Assembly: GCA_011317545.1 (NCBI GenBank)
Contig: WUJK01000001.1
Span: 1,364,001-1,428,000, forward strand
DNA: 64,000 nucleotides
Source: Coniella vitis
Taxonomy: Eukaryota > Ascomycota > Sordariomycetes > Diaporthales > Schizoparmaceae
Direction of reading: 5' to 3'
The notes under the pieces are model-generated. The model saw nothing but the letters and a program-made list of their open reading frames with translations, ran no database searches and was not told the DNA's origin. Below are positions 38,509 to 50,380 of the stretch, in pieces. The position numbers and the translations under genes are program-made. Within the stretch, counting starts at the first letter, position 1. The number at the start of each line of letters is the position of its first letter.

Positions 38509-40308
38509 GATAAATATATTAGATTATATACTCGGTAGATAATTCGGATAACGAGACGATAAAGGACGACTACGGGTAATTAGTAACTTTAATAAGAAGC
38601 TAAACGGATTAGAACTTAACTATAGAACGCCCGACTAAGAACTTATAGTAATAGTAGAAACCTTTAGGGAATAGCAATATTACCTTATCGGCGTAAAATA
38701 GTAAATCCTTATATATATAGATTATAAGAACCTTTAGGTATTTACCTCGATAAAATAGCTTAATAAACGATAAGTTAGATAGTACGAATTTCTATTAGAA
38801 TTCGAGTTTAAAATTATCTACTATAAAGGTAAAGAAAATAAGCGAGTAAATACTCTTAGTAGACGGTTAGACTATAAGAATAATAATAATAAAGACTAGG
38901 ATATTATAGTAATCTTTAGGAAAGATTCGGAAGGTAACCTTACTATACTATCTATTATTAAGGAACTTAATATAATACTAGATATCGAAGGAGAAATACC
39001 TAACCTCGATAGTATAATAGTATCGGAATAAAACGACTATATTAGAAGTATCTATAGCGTATTAGTATATAGATACTAAGGAATTAGAGTAACTTATAAA
39101 AGGATTTAATATTATTAGAATCTATTAAACCTTAAGAAACGAGTTACGGATATCGTTAATAACTATAATATATATAAACGGAATAAAATAAAACGGTATA
39201 AACCTTACGGATTATTATAACCTCTACTAGTACCTACGATTATTTAATTATCTATTAGTCTAGACTTTATTACTAAGCTACCTCTTTTATAAGAACCCTT
39301 AACTAAAGTATAGTACGATAGTATCTTAATAGTAGTTTATAAACTAAGTAAGTATATATACTTCCTATTATATAAAGAAAGTAGTATTATAGAAGAACTC
39401 GTATATATATTCCTCCGTATTATTATCGCTAACTATAGAATATCTTAGGAAATTATATTAGATAGAGATAGAAAATTTATATTAAAATTCTAGATCTTAC
39501 TTATTAAATACCTCGGAACGATATAATATATATCTATAGCATTTTATCCTTAGATAGACGGATAAATAGAATATACTAACTAGATTATAGAATAATATTT
39601 ACGATACTATATTAACTATAAATAGGATAATTAGATCGAACTCTTACCTACGGTATAATTCGCTTATAATAGTATAGATACGATAAGTATAGGAAAATTA
39701 CTATTCTTCCTATTCTACGGATATAACCCTACGGTATACTACGAAATATTATTAGGTAAAAACGTAGAAATAGTAGACTAATACGCTAGAAGAATTAAGT
39801 AATTATATAAAGATACTCGATATATACTTTAGGATATTAAGGAATAAATATCTAAATACGCTAATTAGAAAAGGATTAAGGGATTAATCCTATAGAAGGG
39901 AGATAAAGTCTACCTTAATCGTAAAAATATTAAAACTATTAAACCTAGCGATAAACTCGATTATAAAAAACTCGGACTTTATAAAGTTATACGATAGATT
40001 TTACTAGTTAACTTTAAATTAGAAATCCTATATATACGCTTATACCTAATCTTCTATATTTTACTCCTAGAACTAATACTAATAGATATAGAACTCTCGT
40101 ATAATATAGATATTATTAAACTAGAATAAATATAATATAAAGTTAAATAGATTCTCGACTTATATAAACGCGGATACGGAAAATAATACCTTATTAAATA
40201 GAAACATTATAATAATTCGGAAAATACTTAGGAACTACTAAAGAATATATACCTAGACCTTATTAAAGAATACGAAAGTAAAAAGTTATTATAGCTTTAA
40301 ATAGAGAA

Positions 40309-40380
40309 GGTATTATAAAGAATTAAACCCCGGACCTTTTAGTAAAAAACTAGGAATTCTAACTATTAAGCTATAAAACT
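40309..40380 (-). tRNA. tRNA-like sequence inside Gypsy (second copy, degenerate)
   Basis: Same 72-nt unit as at 20102-20173, more mutated: the B box has lost its consensus (TTAATTC instead of TCGATTCC). Position and antisense orientation relative to pol are the same. Confidence 0.4.
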
Positions 40381-40439
40381 ACTTATATCTTTAACTATAA
40401 TAGTTACTTATAGGAATAATTAAACCCCTTATTAAGGAT

Positions 40440-41090
40440 TACTAATAATAACCCTAAAGAAATTAAAGTTATAAACTAAAAGCCTTAGTACCTTATAAAT
40501 TACTAATAAGAAAATTAGACGGAGATAATAGAGAAATCCTAAACTAATTAAAATCCTCTAATATAATAGTTATAAAACCCTTAGGTAACGGGCCTTTAGG
40601 AACGGTCGGCTTTATAGAACGATATTTAGCCTTAATAGCTAAACGCTCCTTCTCTACCTCCTTACGTTTTATATAATCTAAGTCTTTTAGATTCGATAAG
40701 CTATAACGAATAATATATATTATCCGCTCTCGCTATATCTTCTTCTACTTATATAAGTATATTAGTTTATCTTCTAGCTCCTCGATCTTATCTTCTAACT
40801 TTTAATATTATAAAGAGATATATAAAAGGTCGGTAGAATTAATCGCCTCTAAAATATCGTAATAAAGAAGTTTTAAATATATATATTCGGCGTAGCGAGA
40901 AGAATTACTAGGGGAAATTTAATAAGAAATCCTACCCTTAGAATCGTAATAAGAATAAGGATATATCTTAAAAGCGTTCGAAAGAATAATTAAGTATAAG
41001 GATAATTTCTATTTAGTAGAATTAGACCTTAGATTTAACGAACGAGGTTTTATTATACGAGAAGATAATAATATAACGAATTAGGAAAGT
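40440..41090 (-). pseudogene. Antisense coiled-coil ORF of Gypsy, type alpha (copy 1)
   Basis: Homologous to the ORF at 41940-42560 and, like it, antisense to pol between the tRNA-like unit and the PPT. RIPped. Confidence 0.45.
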
Positions 41091-41175
41091 ATAATCCGAA
41101 GTAAGAATATTAGGCAGGATTATTTACGGAAATATTATAGGTTTTTAGGGATAAAGACTAATAGAAGGGAGATAA

Positions 41176-41363
41176 TATTATAATCTATAAATATATAGGT
41201 TATAGGAATAGGCTAGTATAATTATATACTAGTAAATCGGAATCTTAACGGACCGATAGGGATCTCTTATATAAGAATATAGAGTAGTATAATCAGGGTT
41301 AGGGTCTAAAGTGCTATATTGGATTACTAGAGATTATTACTATTTACTAGAATATTAGTAAAT
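41176..41363 (+). repeat. Truncated Gypsy 3' LTR
   Basis: First 188 bp of an LTR following a PPT (AGAAGGGAGA near 41163), with AGGGTTAGGG at 41295-41304 and the beginning of a D-type cassette. Cut by LTR copy G. Confidence 0.85.
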
Positions 41364-41833
41364 TATAATAATCCTTACCTGAATCCCGGATTCTGGAAGT
41401 ACCTATAAGTTATATATTAGTAGGCGGGGAAGTATTACCTTTAAGTCTTCTTATATTATCGAGCAATATTAAGTATTATAAGTAATTAAGAGGGATTACC
41501 CTATTATATAAAATAATACTTAGATTTATAACTAAAGACTATAAGGAAACTATCTAATATTAAGCTATAATCTCCTATCCTTATATCCTTCTATTATCTT
41601 AATAAGTCGATATAATCGATATCGATCCTATCGATTTATAGTATACTAATCGATATAGTCGATATCGATTCTATCGATCGTATAACTATTAGGACCCTAA
41701 CCCTAATTATATTATTATAAGTATTTAGATATCCTTATATAAGAGATCCCTATCGGTCCGTTAAGGTTCCGATTTACTAATATATAGTTACGCTAATCTA
41801 TTTCTATAACCTATATAACCGTAAGTTATAATA
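41364..41833 (-). repeat. Gypsy 3' LTR (copy G)
   Basis: 470 bp, TATAATAATCC...AGTTATAATA, joined on its right to the complement of the PPT. Its cassette (41598-41693) is two copies of an ATCGATATCGAT-containing unit, unlike any other copy. ACCCTAACCCTAA at 41694-41706. Confidence 0.88.
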
Positions 41834-41939
41834 TTATCTCCCTTCTATCGGTCTTTATCCCTAAAAACCTATAATATTTCCGTAAATAATCCTGCCTAAT
41901 ATTCTTACTTCGGATTATACTTTCCTAATTCGTTATACC

Positions 41940-42560
41940 GTTATCTTCTTATATAATAAAACCTTATTCGTTAAATATAAGGTTTAATTCTACTAAATAG
42001 AAGTTATCCTTATACTTAATTATTCTTTCGAACGCTTTTAAGATATATCCTTATTCTTATTACGATTCTAAGGGTAGGATTTCTTATTAAATTTCCCCTA
42101 GTAATTCTTCTCGCTACGCCGAATATATATATTTAAAACTTCCTTATTACGATATTTTAAAGGCGATTAATTCTACCGACCTTTTATATATCTCTTCGTA
42201 ATATTAAAAGTTAGAAGATAAGATCGAGGAGCTAAAAGATATACTAATACGCTTATATAGGTAGAAGAAGATATAATAAGAGCGGATAATATATATTATT
42301 CGTTATAACTTATCGAATCTAGAAGACCTAGATTATATAAAACGTAAGGAGGTAGAGAAGGAGTATTTAGCTATTAAGGCTAAATATCGTTCTATAAAGC
42401 CGATTATTCTTAAAGGCCTATTATCCGAGGGTTTTATAATTACCGTATTAGAGGATTTTAATTAGTTTAGGATTTCTCTATTATCTCCGTCTAATTTTCT
42501 TATTAGTAATTTATAAGGTATTAAGGCTTTTAGTTTATAACTTTAATTTCTTTAGGGTTA
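41940..42560 (+). pseudogene. Antisense coiled-coil ORF of Gypsy, type alpha (copy 2)
   Basis: Plus-strand frame opposite to pol. With RIP-type stops read through it gives a Tyr/Ser-rich N-terminal part, then a coiled coil rich in Glu/Lys/Leu/Ile (about 42190-42400; segments KLEDKIEELKDILIRLY and YIKRKEVEKEYLAIKAKY) and a short C-terminal part ending near 42550. No known domain; function unknown. Confidence 0.5.
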
Positions 42561-42628
42561 TTATTAGTAATCCTTAATAAGGGGTCTAATTATTTATATA
42601 GGTAATTATTATAGTTAAAGATATAAAT

Positions 42629-42700
42629 AGTTTTATAGCTTAATAGTTAGAATTCCTAGTTTCTTACTAAGAGGTCTAGGGTTCGATTCCTTATAATACC
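42629..42700 (+). tRNA. tRNA-like sequence inside Gypsy (third copy)
   Basis: 72 nt in the sense of a cloverleaf with A-box-like TAGCTTAATAG, anticodon stem CCTAG/CTAAG, loop TTTCTTA (TCT if the register is right), T-stem TAGGG/CCTTA and a perfect B box GGTTCGATTCC. D-stem GCTT/GAAT is explained by G-to-A and C-to-T change from GAGC. Antisense to pol. Best preserved of the three copies. Confidence 0.5.
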
Positions 42701-43924
42701 TTCTCTATCTAAAGCTATAATAACTTTTTACTTTCGTATTCTTTAATAAGGTCTAGGTATATATTCTTTAGTAGTTCCTAAGTATTTTCCGAATTATTAT
42801 AATTTTTCTATTTAATAAGGTATTATTTTCCGTATCCGTATTTATATAAGTTAAGAATCTATTTAACTTCGTATTATACTTATTCTAGTTTAATAATATC
42901 TATATTATACGAGAGTTCTATATCTATTAATACTAGTTTTAGGAGTAAAATATAGAAGATTAGGTATAAGTATATATATAGGATTTCTAATTTAAAGTTA
43001 ATTAGTAAAATCTATTATATAACTTTATAAAGTCCGAGTTTTTTATAATCGAGTTTATCGTTAGGTCTAATAGTTTTAATATTTTTACAATTAAGGTAGA
43101 TTTTATCTCCCTTTTATAGGATTAATCCCTTAATCCTTTTCTAATTAGTATATTTTATTATTTATTCTCTAATATCCTAAAGTATATATAAGGTATCTTT
43201 ATATAATTACTTAATTCTTCTAGCGTATTAATCTACTATTTCTACGTTTTTACCTAATAATATTTTATAATATACCGTAGGGTTATATCCGTAGAGTAGG
43301 AAGAATAGTAATTTTCCTATACTTATCGTATTTATACTATTATAAGCGAATTATACTATAGGTAAGAGTTCGATCTAATTATCCTATTTATAGTTAATAT
43401 AATATCGTAAATATTATTCTATAATCTAATTAGTATATTCTATTTATCCGTTTATTTAAGGATAAAATGCTAAAGATATATATTATATCGTTCCGAGGTA
43501 TTTAATAAGTAAGATCTAGAATTTTAATATAAATTTTCTATCTTTATCTAATATAATTTCCTAAGGTATTCCGTAGTTAGTAATAATAATACGGAGGAAT
43601 ATATATACGAGTTCTTCTATAGTACTACTTTCTTTATATAATAGGAAGTATATATACTTACTTAATCTATAAACTACTACTAAGATACTATTATATTATA
43701 CCTAAGTTAAGGGTTCTTATAAGAAAGGTAGCTTAGTAATAAAGTCTAGACTAATAGATAACTAAATAGTTATAAGTACTAGTAGAGGTTATAATAATCC
43801 GTAAGGTTTATACCGTTCTATCTTATTCCGTTTATATATATTGTAGTTATTAATAATATCTATAACTCGTTTCTTAAGGTTTAGTAAATTCTAATAACGT
43901 TAGATCCTTTTATAGGTTACTCTA

Positions 43925-44556
43925 TGTTGGAGGTTATAATATATAATAGTAAAGAGGATCGAGGGGATTGAAGAATAAAGAAGAGGGTTGATAGTAGTTA
44001 TATTATATCGAAGTGCTTACTTGCTTCTAACTATCTATCTTTAAGTCGGAAGGAATCCCTATATTTATAGTTATTCTTAAGCTATATTCTCGAATCTTCT
44101 TTTAATTGATTTATAATATTGATTATAAATGCGTATTATTTAGTTATTCCAGTTGGTAAGGACTGGAGAGATATATTGTTCCGCGTAGCGAGTGTGGCAA
44201 GTGATTACGCGGCTTGAAAGATTCGAGTATCTTCTAGCACCTTCTGCTGACGTCATTGCTTACGTAATCAACCCTATATATTTTATTATAGTATATAGAT
44301 ATATACCCTATACTGATTATAAATATATTAGTTATAGCTTATATACCCGTCTAGTTATTAAGATATTAGCGAAAGTTATTTAAAAGTGTTTAATTAAGAG
44401 ATTTTAAATTCTTCTGCTTTCTTTTGCTTATTTTAAGCTTATTTGGGTAGTTATATAGCTATAACTTTAGTATATAGGCATATTATAGTATTATAGTTAT
44501 AAAATAGATATTTTATATTACGTAAGCATTCTTATATATAGTTATATAGTCTTATA
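43925..44556 (-). repeat. Copia LTR at a recombinant junction (no target duplication)
   Basis: 632 bp in minus orientation, TGTTGGAGG...GTCTTATA, unmutated. Flanks do not match (CTCTA left, CGTAT right) and the Gypsy sequences on either side are not contiguous in the element map. This fits recombination between Copia LTRs sitting in two Gypsy copies. Contains TGACGTCA (44248-44255) and TTACGTAA (44260-44267). Confidence 0.88.
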
Positions 44557-44924
44557 CGTATATATAGGATTTCCAATTTATAGTTAACTAGTGAAATTTA
44601 TCGTATAATTTTATAAGGTCCGAGTTTTTTATAGTCGAGTTTATCGCTAGGTCTAGTAGTTTTAATATTTTTACGGTTAAGATAGACTTTATCTCCCTTC
44701 TATAGGATTAGTCCCTTAATCCTTTTCTAATTAGCGTATTTCGTTATTTATTCTTTAATATCCTAAAGTATATATCGAGTATCTTCGTATAATTACTTAA
44801 TTCTTCTAGCGTATTAGTCTGCCGTTTCTATATTTCTACCTAGTAGTATTTCGTAGTATACTATAGGGTTATATCTATAAAGTAGGAAGAATAGTAATTT
44901 TCCTATACTTATCGTATCTATACT
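44557..44924 (-). mobile_element. Gypsy segment Y, left part
   Basis: Homologous to about 42965-43335 (integrase C-terminal half). It continues at 51014 after the Copia element, with ATACT duplicated at 44920-44924 and 51009-51013. Confidence 0.88.
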
Positions 44925-45552
44925 TATAAGACTATATAACTATATATAAGAATGCTTACGTAATATAAAATATCTATTTTATAACTATAATACTATAATA
45001 TGCCTATATACTAAAGTTATAGCTATATAACTACCCAAATAAGCTTAAAATAAGCAAAAGAAAGCAGAAGAATTTAAAATCTCTCAATTAAACACTTTTA
45101 AATAACTTTCGCTAATATCTTAATAACTAGACGGGTATATAAGCTATAACTAATATATTTATAATCAGTATAGGGTATATATCTATATACCATAATAAAA
45201 TATATAGGGTTGATTACGTAAGCAATGACGTCAGCAGAAGGTGCTAGAAGATACTCGAATCTTTCAAGCCGCGTAATTACTTGCCACACTCGCCACGCGG
45301 AAGAATATATCTCTCCAGTCCTTACCAACTGGAATAACTAAATAATACGCATTTATAATCAATATTATAAATCAATTAAAAGAAGATTCGAGAATATAGC
45401 TTAAGAATAACTATAAATATAGGGATTCCTTCCGACTTAAAGATAGATAGTTAGAAGCAAGCACTTCGATATAATATAACTACGATTAACCCTCTTCTTT
45501 ATTCTTTAATCCCCTCGATCCTCTTTACTATTATATATTATAACCTCCAATA
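44925..45552 (+). repeat. Copia 5' LTR
   Basis: 628 bp, TATAAGACTATATAAC...CCTCCAATA; the last CA has become TA. The PBS follows immediately. Contains the TTACGTAA/TGACGTCA pair. Confidence 0.95.
45214..45233 (+). promoter_or_regulatory. bZIP site pair in Copia 5' LTR
   Basis: TTACGTAA (45214-45221) and TGACGTCA (45226-45233). TGACGTCA is the consensus of ATF/CREB-type bZIP factors; TTACGTAA is a typical AP-1/YAP-like bZIP site in fungi. The four-base spacing is the same in all four Copia LTRs here. Confidence 0.6.
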
Positions 45553-45566
45553 GGTTATGAGCCCGG
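45553..45566 (+). other. Copia primer-binding site
   Basis: GGTTATGAGCCCGG right after the LTR is complementary to the anticodon stem-loop of initiator tRNA-Met (...GGGCTCATAACC...), the half-tRNA priming mode known from Copia elements. Confidence 0.8.
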
Positions 45567-45575
45567 ATACGCTAT

Positions 45576-45607
<32 letters not shown>

Positions 45608-45644
45608 CGATATATACGATAACTATATACGATAACTCGATAAA

Positions 45645-47067
45645 ATGGCTTCTATCGATAAGATTTTAATCCCTAAGCTTAAGGGAACCGAAAACTATAT
45701 TATCTGGTCTCTTCGTACCGAAGCGGCTTTAACCGAAAAAGGCTATATTAACGCTATTAAGCCTATTCCGGTTGATATTCTTATCGACGAAGAAATAAAT
45801 CGTAAAGCACTAGCTATTATTAAGCTACTTTGCGACGACGGCCCTTTATTACATATAAGGGCTGAAAAAAACGGCTAAATTAGCCTAGGAGAAACTCGAA
45901 AATCTATATAATCCAAAAGGCTTTACTACGGATTATTTAATTCTTCGAGAATTTTTCTCTATAACCCCTGATAAATATCCTTCTATCGAGGAATATTTAT
46001 CTAAGGTTAAAGAACTCGTCGATAATTTAAAATCTAAAGATATTAATTTACCTAACCAGGTAGTTATATCTTGGGTTTTATTTAACTTGGATAATAGCTA
46101 CGAAAGCTTTATTTCGAGTATTATTCAAGCTTTAAGAAACGATTCTAAGGCTTATAACGTTGATACTCTATTTTCGGCTATTATAGACGAATCTAGAGGA
46201 AAAGATAATAAAGAAAAGATTTTATATACTTCTAATAAGCCTCGCTTCTTAAAGAATAATAATAATAATAGGGTTAAAAAGCCTTATAAAAAGACGAAAG
46301 GTATTTTCTGCAGTTATTGCAAGCTTTCTAGGCATACTGCAGATAAATGCTACTTTTTACACCCTAATCTAGCTCCAAAGGGCTGGAATATTAATAATAA
46401 CGATAATAATAATTATAAAGAAAATCCAAGTCGTCAAGAACGGAATAAACGAGAAGAAGTATTATTTACCTCTATAACCGATATATCGAACGACGACCTA
46501 ATGGATTATAAGAATTATAACGATAATAATAATAACGAAGAGGTAAATACCCCTTATATATATAATACCCCTTATAATAAAGCAGCAAAAGCTAATAATA
46601 TAATAGATAATCTAAATATCTTTATAACTTATAATAATAATAATAATATTATTAAAAGGGATATTAAAGTTAATAGCTTTATAATAGATAGTGCTGCTAA
46701 TATAAACACGGTTTTTAATAAAGAATTATTATATAACTATCGTTCTATAAAGAAAACCGTGAATTAGGGTAATGCATCTACTTTATAAGTAAAAGGGGAA
46801 GGCGATATTATAATTGAGTTAAATAGTAATAAACGTTTAATTTTAAAGAACGTTTATTATATACCTGAATTAGGGATTAATTTACTATCCTTAAATAAAC
46901 TAGCTAATAACTCAATTAAAACTATATTCGATAATAATAATATCGCTTTATATACGAAAGAAGATAAGTTAATAACTAAAGGCTTAAGTAATAACGGACT
47001 ATACTCAATACGAGTTCGTATTATTAAACCCTTAAATAAGTTATTTATTCTTTCAACCTCTTCTAAT

Positions 47068-47147
<80 letters not shown>

Positions 47148-50034
47148 GATTAATATAATAAAACTATGGCATATACGCTTAGGGCATATAGGGCTACCGG
47201 CTTTATTAAAGTTTTTATCGAATAATAATATACTATATAATAATAAGCAAGTACAAGAGTTTAACTCTAAGCCTTGTGAAATATGCCTAAAAGCAAAAGA
47301 CACAGTTAAAATAAACCGAATATCAGAATATAACGAATTTATATACGATAATAACGAAAGAATACACTCTGATATCGGAGGGCCTATAAATCCAGCTACT
47401 TATAATAACTATAAATACTATATAACGTTTCTTGATAAAAGAAGCCGTTATTTAACTATATATCTCTTAAAAAATAAAAGCGAAGCTTTAAACGCTTTTA
47501 AAGACTTTGCTAATAAAGTTAATAATAATAATAATAATAAAAGAATAAAAGAGATATTTACTGATAACGGTACTGAATATATAAATAATAATTTTAAGGT
47601 ATATTTACAAAAAGCTGGAATAATTCATAAAACAACCCCTCCGTATACAAAAGAGCCAAACGGCTTAATAGAACGGATTAATAGAACTTTACTTAATAAA
47701 GTAAGGGCTTTATTATATACAGCTTATTTACCAAAATACCTCTGGGGCGAAGCCCTATTATCAGCTGTATATATATATAACAGAACACCACATACAGCCT
47801 TAAACTTTAAAACTCCGTTCGAAATAAAATATAATATAAAGCCGAATATAAATAATATAAAGGCTTGGGGTTCTATAACTTATTATAAGAATAATAGCTA
47901 TATAACTAAGTTAGAACCTAAGGCTATAAAATCAGCTCTTATCGGATACGGAGAAAATAATAATAACTATAAAGTCTGGGATTTTATAAATAAACGAGCA
48001 ATCTGGACTAGAAATTGCTATATAATTGAAAATCAGTATAATATACCAGACTTAAAAGATATAACTATATATAATCAAAACGGGGGAGATTCTATTCCCT
48101 TTACTATAAATACTAATAATAATAATGCTTCTTTAAATAAAGAAGTAGTTAATAATAGCCCTAATAAGGATTATAACGATAATAACGATAACAACGATAA
48201 TTACGATAATAATGATAATATAAGTGAAATATCATCTATTGATCCTATAGCATTAACTATTAAAGATACTATATTATATACACAATATAACTTTAATAGT
48301 TTTATAAATAAGGGCTTTTTATTAACTACTTCTACTATAAACGAACCTAATACGTTAAAAGAAGTATATAATAGCCCAGACTTCCCTGAATGGCTAAAAG
48401 CTATGAAAGAAGAAGTAAAAACACTAAATAGTCGAAATACTTTCGATATAGTCAATATACCTAAAAATAAGACCGTTATAAACGGTAGATGGGTATATAA
48501 AAAGAAACCTATAAATAATAACTATATAAATCCGGATTGGATAATAAATAATGATAAAACATATCGATATAAGGCCCGTTGGGTTATTCAGGGCTTTAAC
48601 CAAGTTTTAGGTATAGATTACCTCGATACTTTTTCAACAACTTGTCGTTCAGAAACTTGGCATATACTCTTAATAATAGCTATAAATAAAGGCTATAATA
48701 TAATACAGTAGGATGTTAAAAATGCATTTATACATGCTAATATCGATACTGAAATATATATGCAATTACCAACTGGTATATATAATAATAATAACTATAA
48801 AGATAAAGTGGCTAAATTGAATAAAGCCTTATATGGCCTAAAACAAGCTCCACGCTTGTGGAATAAATATTTAAAATCTATATTATATAAATACGGATTC
48901 GAAATATGCCCTTACGATGAAGGCGTATATATAAATAAAGAACATAATATAACAATTATCTGTTATGTTGACGATATGCTTATAATAACAGAAAATATTA
49001 ATAACTTGAATAAACTAGAAAAGTTATTATATAACGATATAGAACTTGAGAAAATTGGCCCACCAAAGTCTTTTCTAGGAATCGATTTAACTATCGATTA
49101 TAATAAAAAGCTATTATATATAAATCAGACGGCCTATACAAATAAACTTCTGAACAAGTTTAATATAAATATAAATAACTATAAACCAGTTTTAATACCT
49201 GGAATCTCAGGCTTAAAACTGAGTAAAAATAATAGCATTGCTAATAAAGATGAAATAACTAAATATCAGAAGCAAATAGGGTCTTTATTATATTTAGCTT
49301 TAAAAACTCGCCCAGATATAGCCTATAGCGTTATATATTGCTCAAGATTTATGAGTAATCCAAATAACGAGCATTTTAAAGCTTTAGAATATATTTGGAA
49401 ATATCTACTTAAATATCCAGACTTGGGTATTATATACGATTGCAATGCTATAAGCTTTATAATAAAAGGCTATTGCGATAGCGATTTCGCTAACGATATA
49501 AATAATAGAAAATCAACCACAGGCTATATATTCTCTTTATCAAACAATAATAATAATAATATAGCTAATAATAATATAATAAGCTGGAATTCCCAGTTAC
49601 AGAAAACTATAGCTATAAGTTCATGCGAAGCGGAATATATGGCTTTAAAAGAAGCCGTTCGCGAAGCTATATATCTAAATAATCTATATACTTACTTTAA
49701 TAATAACTTAAAACTGGGGTATAATATAGAAATACCAGTTATACTAGTAGATAATACTAGTGCTATAAAACTAGCTGAAAATCCAGAATTTCATAAAAGG
49801 ACTAAGCATATAGATATAATATATCACTATACTCGTCAAGCTATAGCTAATAATAAAATCAGAATAATATATACCCCTACAAAAGAACAATTAGCAGACT
49901 TTCTTACAAAGAATCTGCCAAATCCTCAACAGAAATATCTTATAAAACAAGCTAATATATCAAATAATATATATAACCCGAAGAATTATATAAATAACGA
50001 TAATATAACTAAGGAGTATAAAAATAAGAATTAA
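45645..50034 (+). pseudogene. Copia gag-pol polyprotein, four stops and one frameshift
   Basis: Start ATG 45645 in AAAATGGC. Gag (45645 to about 46400) ends with a CCHC knuckle C-X2-C-X4-H-X4-C at 46309-46350. Protease D-S-A near 46687. Integrase: H-x5-H and C-x2-C pre-integrase zinc site (47170-47290), then Asp 47371, Asp 47563, Glu 47671, a D-D-35-E spacing. RT: IDYLDTF (about 48610), DVKNAF (48712), YVDD (48964-48975). RNase H: DSDFAND (about 49478), SSCEAEYMAL (about 49618), to the stop at 50032. Lesions: a 7-A run at 45865-45871 shifts the frame; TAG 45886, TAG 46765, TAA 46786 and TAG 48709, each explicable by one RIP-type change from TGG, CAG or CAA. From 46789 to 48708 the frame is open but has few ATG codons. 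Asn-rich tracts come from AAT expansions. Confidence 0.93.
47069..47148 (+). repeat. (AAT)n tract in Copia pol
   Basis: About 26 AAT units, in frame, adding a poly-Asn linker between protease and the integrase zinc site. Shorter AAT runs occur at 46258, 47520 and 48116. Confidence 0.95.
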
Positions 50035-50055
50035 AAATAATATATACGCTTTAAG

Positions 50056-50323
50056 AAGCTTTACGAGCAAAAGCGTCTAAATAAGTACTTAAAATAAGCT
50101 TTACGAGCATAAGTACTATCAATATATAGATATATATATATATATATATATAAATATAAATATACTATATATACCGGTAATAATAAATATAAATATAAAT
50201 ATAAAATCGATCGATATAATATAATATAATATAATATAATATAATATAATATAATATAATATAATGTAATATAATATAATATAATGTAATATAATATATA
50301 CTACCTAATAAGCTTTACGAGCA
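50056..50323 (+). repeat. Three 14-bp direct repeats in the Copia 3' region
   Basis: AAGCTTTACGAGCA occurs exactly at 50056-50069, 50096-50109 and 50310-50323, between the pol stop and the PPT. Between the second and third lie a TA tract (about 50127-50151) and an ATAAT pentanucleotide array (about 50214-50298). No protein is encoded here; an RNA-packaging or cis-acting role is conceivable but unproven. Confidence 0.85.
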
Positions 50324-50373
50324 GGATAATAATATCTTAATAACTAATTCATTTACTTCCATAAAAGAATTAC

Positions 50374-50380
50374 GGGGGAG
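50374..50380 (+). other. Copia polypurine tract
   Basis: GGGGGAG immediately before the 3' LTR, the expected plus-strand primer of an LTR retrotransposon. Confidence 0.85.

Larger units (their letters stand above)
38509..41175 (+). mobile_element. Gypsy 3' part (RNase H to PPT), RIP-degraded
   Basis: Plus-strand Gypsy starting in RNase H (DASDYxLGG-like segment, near 38512), through the integrase (about 39120-39740), the C-terminal part, a tRNA-like unit (40309-40380) and an antisense ORF, to the PPT before a truncated LTR at 41176. The 5' side is replaced by LINE copy 2. Confidence 0.85.
41834..43924 (-). mobile_element. Gypsy segment X (3' LTR side to integrase), RIP-degraded
   Basis: Minus-strand Gypsy with the antisense alpha ORF, the tRNA-like unit, and most of the integrase, ending at 43924 where a Copia LTR begins. 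The sequence after that LTR (44557 on) restarts about 960 bp earlier in the Gypsy map, so X and the next segment come from two different copies. Confidence 0.85.

Noticed and set aside
47067..47303. Minus-strand 78-codon frame ending in a poly-Leu-like run
   Set aside because: It is the complement of the AAT tract and of the integrase coding strand.
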